Part shown: positions 1 to 5,253 of the stretch, in pieces
Position numbering within the stretch: the first letter of the stretch is position 1
Layout: each line of letters begins with the position of its first letter
DNA from: an uncultured Desulfomonile sp.
GTDB lineage: Bacteria; Desulfobacterota; Desulfomonilia; Desulfomonilales; Desulfomonilaceae
Assembly: GCA_937915285.1 (NCBI GenBank)
Contig: CALDNG010000018.1
Location: forward strand, 1-6,546
DNA: 6,546 bases
Direction: 5' to 3'
The notes under the pieces: model-generated
Seen by the model: only the letters and a program-made list of their open reading frames with translations
What the model was told of the DNA's origin: nothing
The model's database searches: none
Translations under genes and position numbers: made by a program

Positions 1-122
1 CAGTCACTGTAGCTGCCTGAAAGAGTGATCAGTCCCCCAATTAAGACTTTCATCCATGACAAACAATTCTGACAGCCCGGAAGATTTCAGATTTGTGTTA
101 GGAATCTCGCAAGGCAGTCTTT
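1..122. other. Left-edge intergenic sequence, no gene seen
   Basis: I find no supported coding region, tRNA-like fold, strong promoter or repeat here. It lies downstream of the minus-strand phosphatase gene and beyond its possible terminator. The first seven bases (CAGTCAC) coincide with part of the Illumina adapter, but the bases that follow do not continue the adapter, so I take that as chance. Confidence 0.5.
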
Positions 123-155
123 AAAAAAAGCCTTCAGTTATCCCTCGAGAAAGGC
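123..155 (-). terminator. Possible Rho-independent terminator overlapping the PAP2 gene stop
   Basis: Read on the minus strand, GCCTTTC (155-149) can pair with GAAGGC (135-130) if one T is bulged. Seven T residues (129-123) follow immediately. The left arm lies inside the last codons of the phosphatase gene and the TGA stop sits at the foot of the right arm. The loop of about 13 nt is long and the stem is short, so this is plausible but not strong. Confidence 0.4.
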
Positions 156-931
156 GCCAGTTCGTGCATTTTTAGGGCCATGAAAACCAGGGTCCCTATG
201 CTGATTGCCAAGGCCGCAGGAGCATATTCCGCAAACTTCACGGAATATACGAGCAAGCCGAAGAGAGTTGCGGCTAATTGAGCATATACCAGGGGCCTGA
301 AAACCCTGTGGCCAAAATCGGGCTGGTCGGGAACCAGTTTTTCAATCGTCTTGTCAAGCGTCATTTTCACTATGTTGTAAGTGATCAGGGCAAAAATCAT
401 TCCCCAGAGAACGTCAGTAGGGAAATGCGCCCCGACGAATATCCTCGAAAGGCCTATCAATGACGCTACAGCCAGAACAAGAGATTTGGCGGCATTTCCT
501 TGCGCATACCCCATCAGCACAAAACAGGCCGAGAAGCCTGCCGCTGTATGACCCGATGGGAAACTGCCCCATCTCAGCAAAGGGCCGACCACATGAACAT
601 ATTGAATGATTTCCAGAGGCCGTGGACACGGAAAAAACGCTTTGACAACATTTACTGCAACCGAAGACAAAAAAAATACGGCAAGTCCCATGACTGTTAT
701 TCTTGGGTTTATAAACAAAAAACAGCCCAAAATCATGCAAATCAGCAGCCCATCTCCCAAGGTAGTAAACGATAGCCAGAAAATATCCGTCAAAGGGGAG
801 TGGAAAGAATTTAGCAATGAGAACAACTGCTTGTCATAAATTTGAACGGCAGCGGCAGCTATTGACAGACCCACGATTACCAAAATCGAAGCAAGTCCGA
901 GATTCCATTTTCTTTCGGAATTTCCCATCAT
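134..931 (-). CDS. PAP2-superfamily membrane phosphatase with two extra C-terminal membrane helices
   Basis: This is an integral membrane phosphatase of the PAP2 (phosphatidic acid phosphatase type 2) superfamily. Members remove phosphate from lipid or isoprenoid phosphates such as phosphatidate, phosphatidylglycerophosphate or undecaprenyl diphosphate, usually on the outer face of the inner membrane. All three signature motifs are present: KX6RP (K97 to R104-P105), PSGH (P125-H128) and SRX5HX3D (S162-R163, H169, D173). By family analogy H128 and H169 are the catalytic histidines. Hydrophobic stretches lie near residues 11-30, 48-75, 77-97, 129-143, 150-165 and 175-190. A polar loop (191-212) then leads to two further hydrophobic segments (about 213-233 and 238-254), beyond the usual six-helix core. 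The first of two adjacent ATG codons is preferred because AGGG lies five bases upstream. The substrate cannot be read from the sequence. The upstream ATGA overlap with a small ORF hints at translational coupling. Confidence 0.9.
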   Translation of the reverse strand: MMGNSERKWNLGLASILVIVGLSIAAAAVQIYDKQLFSLLNSFHSPLTDIFWLSFTTLGDGLLICMILGCFLFINPRITVMGLAVFFLSSVAVNVVKAFFPCPRPLEIIQYVHVVGPLLRWGSFPSGHTAAGFSACFVLMGYAQGNAAKSLVLAVASLIGLSRIFVGAHFPTDVLWGMIFALITYNIVKMTLDKTIEKLVPDQPDFGHRVFRPLVYAQLAATLFGLLVYSVKFAEYAPAALAISIGTLVFMALKMHELAPFSRDN

Positions 932-1017
932 TTTAGCCCTGACGATTCCGGTCCGGTTTGTTTGATGCTCTCAAGCGGCTTTAAAAAGCTGCATAGCTCT
1001 CTTAAATGATTATTCAT
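928..1017 (-). CDS. Possible 29-residue upstream ORF or leader peptide overlapping the PAP2 gene start
   Basis: An ATG at 1017 opens a 29-codon frame (N-terminus MNNHLRELCSFLK, C-terminus SSGLK). Its TGA stop shares the ATGA quartet with the phosphatase ATG at 931, the arrangement typical of translational coupling. An AGGGA stretch lies upstream, but about 11 bases from the ATG, which is farther than ideal. The peptide is polar and has no membrane segment, signal peptide or family I recognise. In-frame stop codon TGA lies two codons upstream, so it cannot extend further. It could be a regulatory leader peptide, a tiny coupled protein, or a chance ORF. The overlap is the only specific support. 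Confidence 0.25.
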   Translation of the reverse strand: MNNHLRELCSFLKPLESIKQTGPESSGLK

Positions 1018-1071
1018 CGCGATTCACTTCCCTGTGGAGCCATGCCTTGTTGCCTGACTGTTTTTTCATTT

Positions 1072-1124
1072 AAAAGCGCCTATCGTGCATCTATTGGTCA
1101 CAATAGAGCAGAATAAGCGCTTTT
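1072..1124. repeat. Long imperfect hairpin between the tal-pgi and PAP2 genes, possible terminator
   Basis: A 53-nt dyad has outer arms AAAAGCGC (1072-1079) and GCGCTTTT (1117-1124) and inner arms TCTATTG (1090-1096) and CAATAGA (1101-1107) around a GTCA loop. Read on the minus strand, the outer arm extends by U-A, A-U and G-U pairs, and a three-base helix (TGC with GCA) joins it to the inner arm, giving about 23 pairs in total. It lies 62-114 bases after the tal-pgi stop. The minus-strand 3' arm ends in TTTT, then AAATG, so it could act as a modest terminator or an RNA-stabilising 3' hairpin. I cannot tell whether it is a repeated element elsewhere in the genome. Confidence 0.6.
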
Positions 1125-1185
1125 GGTCGACATGCAACTGCCAGAATAGATTAGCAGCGAATGGTGTTTACCCTTGTCCGCAGTT

Positions 1186-3948
1186 TCAGCCAAGAGCCTC
1201 CAGGAACTTGTCCAGATCGGATTCTTGTTTCAAATGGACCCGGACAACCCTTCTCCCCTTATTTTTAAGAGCCTGATAGTCGCCGATGGATTGAGCCTGT
1301 TTTAAAGTTCCGAACGAATATGGTTCGCCAGGAACCTGAATGTCTTCAGTCTCATCCGTTGTGATCACGAAGAATAACCCGGAATCGGGTCCACTCTTGT
1401 GGATTTGACCGGTTGAATGTAGGTACCGAGGCCCGAAACCGACAGTAGTGGCAACCTTGAATCTGTCCCGAATCAGGGTTCTGGCTTCCTGCAATGTACG
1501 CAGAGCGAATTCCGAAGGATGTATGAACGCATTCAGGACAACATAGTCATCAGGTTTGACACTTCCCAGGAATTCACGAACATCATCATGGAACGATGGG
1601 CTGTCAGCTTCAAGTTTTTCAGTATCCGGAACGCTTCCATCACGGCTGAAAGCGGCCAGCAGTTTGCCCGTGATGTCTTTGGACTCCTGAACATTGGGCT
1701 GATCAAACGGATTGATGCCCAGTATTACTCCTGACACAGCCGTTGCAAATTCATAACGGAACATTTCCCTGCCCAGATCGTAGTTGCAGTGGAGTCTTAA
1801 GGTCACAACAGGATGCCCCGCACGTTCCAGATCACTTACAGCCTTGTCAAATGTCGGGTCTCCATCAAGCCTCATATAGATAAAAAGTCTGTCTGATCCA
1901 TAACTTTCAGGAACTCCGACCGGCTCAAGATCGACTGGAATTATTCCCTTGCCCTCTTTGCCAGTGCTTTCGGCTATCAACTGTTCCAGCCAGCAACCGA
2001 AACTCGAAATGCCAGGAGAGAGAATAAGCGTCAATTTATCACGCCCATGCATAGACGCTTCTCCTATGATCACGCCCATCCAGACCCCAGGACTTTCAAG
2101 CGATGGCGTTCCAACACCCGAGGCCTCTGCAGCCTGCATTGCACGGGTTAGGAAAAAATCCAGATCCATACCAAGCAGGGCAGCGGGCGCCAAGCCAAAA
2201 TAGGAAAGTGCGCTGAATCTGCCACCGATGTCGGGTGGGTTGAGGAAGGTTTTCCTGAAGCCATTTTCAGCGGCCAATTTCCCCAGACTGGTTCCCGGAT
2301 CGGTTATTGCGATGAAATTCCTACCATAATTGTCACCCAATACCTCAATCATTTTCTGTCTGAAATACTTGAACAGGGACATCACCTCAATCGTCCCACC
2401 TGATTTGCTGCTTATGATAAATAGCGTCTTTTCAAGATCAATGCTGCGCTCCAGTTCCAATACCGAACGCGGAACCGTGGTATCAGCAACTTTGACATCA
2501 ATAAAACCATCAGCTACTCCAAATGTTTTGGCAAAAACTTCAGGGGCCAGGCTGCTTCCTCCCATACCTACCAGCACTGCAGTCTTGAACCCCCCCTCTC
2601 TGATATCGAGTGCAAAATCTCTCAGCTTGGCCGTCTCATTCTTCATGGTCTCGACTATACCGAGCCATCCGAGCCTCTGGGAAATCTCTTTCTGTCCAGA
2701 CTCGTCCTTTGTCCAGATTTCAGGCTCGCAGTTCCAGATACGTTCCGGAATTCTGTTTTGATCAAACTTCTCCAATGAACTGTCCACTTGGCTTTGCAAA
2801 TCTCCAAGGGACGCCGAACGATGGCCCCAGCCTCGAAGAAGCCGCAGCCTCTTCCTGGAAACCTCTTCAATCAGGTTATCGTAGGAGTCGGCAAAAGCTC
2901 GTATCCCATCATCAAGCAGACGCTCAGTAATATCCTCCATGTTGAGGTGAAACGTTTTTAGTCTATCCAACACGCTATTTGCCTGTTCGACGGACATTTG
3001 ATCTTTCTTGTCAATGGAGCCATGGTCCCTGTATGCGTTGAGAGTAGACATCGGTAATGTGTTTACCGTTTGCTGCCACATCAGGTTGTCAACATAGTAT
3101 GTGTCGGGGTAGGACGGATTCTTGGTGCTGGTGCTGGCCCATAAAATCCTCTGAACGCGCATTCCCCGGCTCTTGAGATCCAGGCATCTTTCACTGCTGA
3201 AGAGTTCTTCGAAATTCTGGTAAGCAAGGCGTGCATTGGCAAGTGAGGCCTTGCCAAAAAGGTCTGCTAACGCTGCGCGGGCCGCCGGAGCAGTGCTTTC
3301 CTTGAGCCGTTCATCCACTACAGTATCAATCCTGCTGACAAAAAACGACGCTACAGAGTAGACTTTTGACGCGTCCCCACCGGTTTTGATCAGGGACTCT
3401 ACGCCATCAACAAAAGCCCGGGCTACTTCGACATAATGGGAAACAGAGAAAATTAGAGTGAAGTTAACGTTTACTCCCTCCCCAATCAGTGTCCGGCCGG
3501 CCTCCACTCCCTCATAGGTTGCTGGAACCTTGATCAGGAGGTTTGGGCGGTCCACAAGATCATGCAAGCGCCTGGCCTCCCTGACGGTTCCGGCAATATC
3601 GTACGCCAGCCGCGGTGATACTTCCAGACTCACATAACCGTCTTCTCCTCCACTTTCAACAAACACTCCTTTAAGAAGGTCGGCGGCCTCACGCACATCC
3701 GAGATCACCAGACTTTCATACAAACCCACCGAAGCCTCACCCTTGTCCACCAAAGAGTGAAGCTCATCGTCGTATATTCTCTCACTGCTTAAAGCCTTTT
3801 GGAGAATTGATGGGTTAGTCGTAACACCTGCAACTCCATCCTCCATGACCAGACGATTCAGTGTTCCGGACTTCAACAATTCGCGCCCAAGGTCGTCCAA
3901 CCAGATGGATTGGCCACAAGACTTTATATCCCGCAACTGACTCGGCAT
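1186..3948 (-). CDS. Bifunctional transaldolase / glucose-6-phosphate isomerase fusion
   Basis: One 920-residue cytoplasmic polypeptide carries two sugar-phosphate enzymes. The transaldolase half (about 1-365) swaps dihydroxyacetone units between fructose-6-phosphate and erythrose-4-phosphate. It shows SIWLDDL (14-20), GVTTNPSI (41-48), YVSLEVSP (105-112) and NLLIKVPAT (136-144); K140 is the expected Schiff-base lysine. The isomerase half (about 396-920) interconverts glucose- and fructose-6-phosphate. It shows GMGGSS (about 461-466), SKSGGT (about 514-519), GGRFSALS (about 575-582), ESTGKEGKG (about 660-668, E660 the likely catalytic base) and NPFDQP followed by K757. The tail motifs GFGPRYLHSTGQ and RRVVRVHL are typical of this fusion family, as I recall it. 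Length is close to the roughly 950 residues usual for such fusions. The ATG at 3948 is chosen because GGAGG lies five bases upstream; a nearer ATG at 3952 is out of frame. Reading frame is intact, with no missing catalytic motif. The two activities share fructose-6-phosphate, linking the pentose phosphate pathway with glycolysis or gluconeogenesis. Confidence 0.95.
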   Translation of the reverse strand: MPSQLRDIKSCGQSIWLDDLGRELLKSGTLNRLVMEDGVAGVTTNPSILQKALSSERIYDDELHSLVDKGEASVGLYESLVISDVREAADLLKGVFVESGGEDGYVSLEVSPRLAYDIAGTVREARRLHDLVDRPNLLIKVPATYEGVEAGRTLIGEGVNVNFTLIFSVSHYVEVARAFVDGVESLIKTGGDASKVYSVASFFVSRIDTVVDERLKESTAPAARAALADLFGKASLANARLAYQNFEELFSSERCLDLKSRGMRVQRILWASTSTKNPSYPDTYYVDNLMWQQTVNTLPMSTLNAYRDHGSIDKKDQMSVEQANSVLDRLKTFHLNMEDITERLLDDGIRAFADSYDNLIEEVSRKRLRLLRGWGHRSASLGDLQSQVDSSLEKFDQNRIPERIWNCEPEIWTKDESGQKEISQRLGWLGIVETMKNETAKLRDFALDIREGGFKTAVLVGMGGSSLAPEVFAKTFGVADGFIDVKVADTTVPRSVLELERSIDLEKTLFIISSKSGGTIEVMSLFKYFRQKMIEVLGDNYGRNFIAITDPGTSLGKLAAENGFRKTFLNPPDIGGRFSALSYFGLAPAALLGMDLDFFLTRAMQAAEASGVGTPSLESPGVWMGVIIGEASMHGRDKLTLILSPGISSFGCWLEQLIAESTGKEGKGIIPVDLEPVGVPESYGSDRLFIYMRLDGDPTFDKAVSDLERAGHPVVTLRLHCNYDLGREMFRYEFATAVSGVILGINPFDQPNVQESKDITGKLLAAFSRDGSVPDTEKLEADSPSFHDDVREFLGSVKPDDYVVLNAFIHPSEFALRTLQEARTLIRDRFKVATTVGFGPRYLHSTGQIHKSGPDSGLFFVITTDETEDIQVPGEPYSFGTLKQAQSIGDYQALKNKGRRVVRVHLKQESDLDKFLEALG

Positions 3949-4021
3949 TCATACCTCCCGGGTTTCATTCAAAACAATTTCCTATCGTCCCTTTGAACTA
4001 ATCTGCAAAAATGAATGTTTC

Positions 4022-4060
4022 GACTGAAACTTACCTATTATTGAGAAACCCCATTCAGTC
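4022..4060. repeat. Inverted repeat GACTGAA / TTCAGTC in the tal-pgi upstream region
   Basis: A perfect 7-base inverted repeat (GACTGAA at 4022-4028, TTCAGTC at 4054-4060) flanks 25 bases. It sits about 75-110 bases upstream of the tal-pgi ATG, so it could fall in that gene's promoter or 5' untranslated region. It could be a hairpin or two half-sites for a protein, but it is short enough to arise by chance. Confidence 0.3.
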
Positions 4061-4066
4061 ATGATT

Positions 4067-4086
4067 GTCTTACAACTCTGTAAGAC
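4067..4086. promoter_or_regulatory. Perfect 8-base dyad, candidate operator between divergent genes
   Basis: GTCTTACAACTCTGTAAGAC is a perfect inverted repeat with 8-base arms and a 4-base centre. It lies in the 247-bp gap between two divergent genes, 22 bases upstream of the -35 box of the plus-strand promoter and about 120 bases upstream of the tal-pgi ATG. Its size and symmetry suit a dimeric regulator, such as the TetR or GntR types, but I do not recognise it as the site of a particular protein. It has no T-run on either side, so it is not a typical terminator. Confidence 0.4.
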
Positions 4087-4107
4087 GCTTTTAAGGCAAT
4101 TATCAGC

Positions 4108-4136
4108 TTGACATAAATCTGTTCGAAGGCTATCAA
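4108..4136 (+). promoter_or_regulatory. Sigma70-type promoter for the 58-residue protein gene
   Basis: A perfect TTGACA -35 box (4108-4113) is followed by a 17-base spacer and TATCAA (4131-4136, four of six consensus bases). The expected start near 4143 would give a 5' untranslated leader of about 50 bases before the ATG at 4196. The exact -35 and ideal spacing make this one of the two best promoters in the window. The dyad at 4067-4086 lies just upstream. Confidence 0.6.
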
Positions 4137-4195
4137 TCTGAAGTATACTATCAGATAAACCGTTTTTTGAAACCAATTTAAGCCAGAGTGAAAAA

Positions 4196-4372
4196 ATGGA
4201 CCTCAAAAGATACCTGGAAACCCAGAACTCGGAAATCCAGCGACACAAATGGATTGAATCCGAAAAAGCAGGAAAAGACCTCGGCGTTGATGCAGTCATT
4301 GATTGGATCAAAAAATACGCCGACGCTTTTAGCGAACAATACCACGATAACAATACTTCGGAATCACAATAA
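4196..4372 (+). CDS. Small conserved-looking hypothetical protein, 58 residues
   Basis: This is a 58-codon gene on the plus strand, divergent from tal-pgi. The protein is hydrophilic, highly charged and helical-looking, with a core reading HKWIESEKAGKDLG (17-30) then AVIDWIKKYADAF (33-45), and a polar tail. It has no signal peptide, membrane segment or cysteine, so it is probably cytoplasmic. From memory, similar short proteins with a WIESEKAG-type core and a DWI.K.A segment occur in diverse bacteria without assigned function; I cannot verify this. Support for coding comes from the protein-like composition, the TTGACA promoter upstream and the ATG at a sensible distance. The ribosome site is weak: AGAG lies about seven bases upstream. 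Longer frames on either strand across the same bases (4188-4379 plus, 3982-4353 minus) have less protein-like composition. No function is assigned. Confidence 0.7.
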   Translation: MDLKRYLETQNSEIQRHKWIESEKAGKDLGVDAVIDWIKKYADAFSEQYHDNNTSESQ

Positions 4373-4553
4373 CTTTTGACTATTACTTTTTTGATTTGGC
4401 AAATTTCTTATAAATACTCTTTTGCATTGCTGTAACAATTTCTCACTAGGGCTCTGAATAATTAAGTTAAAATAGTATATTTCAAGAACAGTCGACAATT
4501 AAAGTTCAGGTAAAGTCTCGCATCGAAAAATCGGCAGTCTTTTTATTTTTGTG
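4373..4553. other. AT-rich intergenic sequence with no supported gene
   Basis: This stretch lies between the small plus-strand gene and the end of the candidate small RNA. It is clearly AT-richer than the flanking genes. A short CGAAAAATCG dyad (4524-4533) followed by a T-rich run (4540-4550) might terminate plus-strand transcription from the small gene, but the stem is only three or four pairs. I see no convincing ORF, tRNA or repeat. Confidence 0.4.
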
Positions 4554-4580
4554 AAAAAAAAAGGCGCGATCTTTCGCGCC
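4554..4580 (-). terminator. Strong Rho-independent terminator
   Basis: On the minus strand GGCGCGA (4580-4574) pairs perfectly with TCGCGCC (4569-4563) around a 4-base AAGA loop, and nine T residues follow (4562-4554). This is a textbook intrinsic terminator, the best in the window. It ends minus-strand transcripts, either from the promoter at 4679-4707 or reading through from the yraN-like gene 190 bases upstream. Confidence 0.9.
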
Positions 4581-4671
4581 TGGAGGCCTGTCAGATGGAC
4601 AGGAAACCGTTTGGCTTTGTTGTTTGAATCGCTCCTGAAAAAGCCATACTCGGCCGATTCCGGATAAATTC
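4554..4671 (-). ncRNA. Candidate small RNA, about 118 nt, with own promoter and terminator
   Basis: A TTGACA/TATACA promoter on the minus strand predicts a start near 4671, and the intrinsic terminator ends at 4554, defining an RNA of about 118 nt. Three stems are visible: TGGCTTT (4646-4640) with AAAGCCA (4618-4612) closing a loop of about 21 nt that contains CAGGAG; CCTGTC (4603-4598) with GACAGG (4592-4587); and the terminator stem. Between the last two stems the bases CCTCCA (4586-4581) are unpaired and could pair with purine-rich ribosome sites. It does not carry the signature of 4.5S/SRP RNA (no GGAAGGNAGCAGCC element), and it is too short for 6S, tmRNA or RNase P RNA. It contains an 18-codon ORF. 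The alternative is that this is simply the long 3' untranslated region of the upstream gene with an internal promoter. Confidence 0.5.
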
Positions 4672-4678
4672 AAATATA

Positions 4679-4707
4679 TGTATATTTTTTAATCCATATA
4701 ATGTCAA
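4679..4707 (-). promoter_or_regulatory. Sigma70-type promoter for the candidate small RNA
   Basis: On the minus strand a perfect TTGACA (4707-4702) is followed by a 17-base AT-rich spacer and TATACA (4684-4679). It begins 62 bases downstream of the YraN-like gene's stop and points away from that gene. Nothing on the minus strand for the next 700 bases is a recognisable protein gene, so its natural product is the short RNA ending at the terminator at 4554. Confidence 0.6.
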
Positions 4708-4769
4708 GCTTTTTCCGCATTGATCATCGCAACAGGTAAACTAACTGAAAAGTTCGCCTTAAACGACGA

Positions 4770-5159
4770 CTAGCCTGTCGGAAGTTCAAAGAAAACATTT
4801 TCGAAGATCTCAATTTGCGGTTCTGGAGTCATGGTGACCACAATGAAGTCAAACCTTACCGGCCTTTCGATGGATTTCTTGGTCACATATACCTGGGCCG
4901 CTTTTTTTATGCTCCTGCGCTTTTTGTCAGTCAGCGTGAACAACGGACTCAGAGATTCTTCAGAGTGACGCGATCTGACCTCTACAAAAACAAGCTCTTC
5001 ATTCTGGATAGCTATGATGTCCAGTTCTCCGGCCTTGCAGTAGAAGTTTCGATCAATGATCCGGTAACCATGACTTTCGAGGTACGCGGCGGCTATTTTT
5101 TCGGCGTTGAGACCGATCTGTTTTTTCTGGCTGCCCTTCCGGTTTTCAAAACCATCCAT
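4770..5159 (-). CDS. yraN: YraN / UPF0102 family protein, endonuclease-like fold
   Basis: This 129-residue soluble protein belongs to the YraN (UPF0102) family, which has a restriction-endonuclease-like fold related to archaeal Holliday junction resolvases. Its cellular substrate is not settled. The family pattern is present in order: G16 and E20 in GLNAEKIAAAYLESHGY (16-32), the active-site-like stretch AGELDIIA (43-50, with E45 and D47), LVFVEVRSR (56-64, with E60), a lysine-rich helix (79-86), and RFDFIVV (102-108). The usual third catalytic residue of the EVK motif is arginine here (EVR, R62), which also occurs in family members. Length is normal. The ATG at 5159 follows an AGGGGGG run three bases away, a close but usable ribosome site. 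In many genomes yraN sits near rplS, rnhB or trmD; none of those is here. A 94-bp gap with hairpins separates it from the upstream activase-like gene. Confidence 0.88.
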   Translation of the reverse strand: MDGFENRKGSQKKQIGLNAEKIAAAYLESHGYRIIDRNFYCKAGELDIIAIQNEELVFVEVRSRHSEESLSPLFTLTDKKRRSIKKAAQVYVTKKSIERPVRFDFIVVTMTPEPQIEIFENVFFELPTG

Positions 5160-5196
5160 TTTCCCCCCTGATCTAAAATTCTATGGTTTTTGGTCT

Positions 5197-5234
5197 GTTA
5201 TCTTGAAGATAACCGGGGTTTTTTCAAACCCCGG
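5197..5234 (-). terminator. Two adjacent hairpins after the activase-like gene, possible terminator
   Basis: A 9-pair stem CCGGGGTTT / AAACCCCGG with a 4-base loop (5213-5234) starts 20 bases after the activase-like stop. It directly abuts a second dyad, GTTATCTT / AAGATAAC (5197-5213). On the minus strand the first hairpin is followed by TTATCTT, a moderately U-rich tail that is also the left arm of the second hairpin. The two structures share one base. The first could terminate transcription; pairing of the second would remove its U-tail. No clean U-run exists, so it may only attenuate expression into the YraN-like gene. Confidence 0.45.
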
Positions 5235-5253
5235 CGACTGATTGGACAAAATT

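Noticed and set aside
1..7. CAGTCAC at the left edge as a second adapter remnant
   Set aside because: Only seven bases match, and the following bases do not continue with an index plus ATCTCG.
2330..2761. 143-codon plus-strand frame inside tal-pgi
   Set aside because: It lies wholly antisense to a strongly supported gene with intact motifs, and its Ser/Pro-rich product has no family features.
3949..4020. Promoter for tal-pgi such as TTGCAG with an ATAGGA -10
   Set aside because: The -10 match is poor and no better pair with normal spacing was found, so the promoter position is left open.
3982..4353. 123-codon minus-strand frame directly upstream of tal-pgi
   Set aside because: It runs antisense across the 58-codon gene, its promoter and the dyads, is rich in Ser, Leu and Cys with no recognisable motif, and its composition looks like a reverse-strand shadow.
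4521..4550. Plus-strand terminator after the 58-codon gene
   Set aside because: A T-rich run is present, but the preceding stem (CGA/TCG with possible weak extension) is too short to call; mentioned only within the gap description.
4554..4671. 4.5S/SRP RNA or 6S RNA as identity of the small transcript
   Set aside because: The conserved SRP loop (GGAAGGNAGCAGCC) is absent, and the length and open-bubble structure of 6S RNA are not seen.
4815..5171. 118-codon plus-strand frame opposite the YraN-like gene
   Set aside because: It is antisense to a gene whose protein matches the YraN pattern throughout; no motif or ribosome site supports the plus frame.
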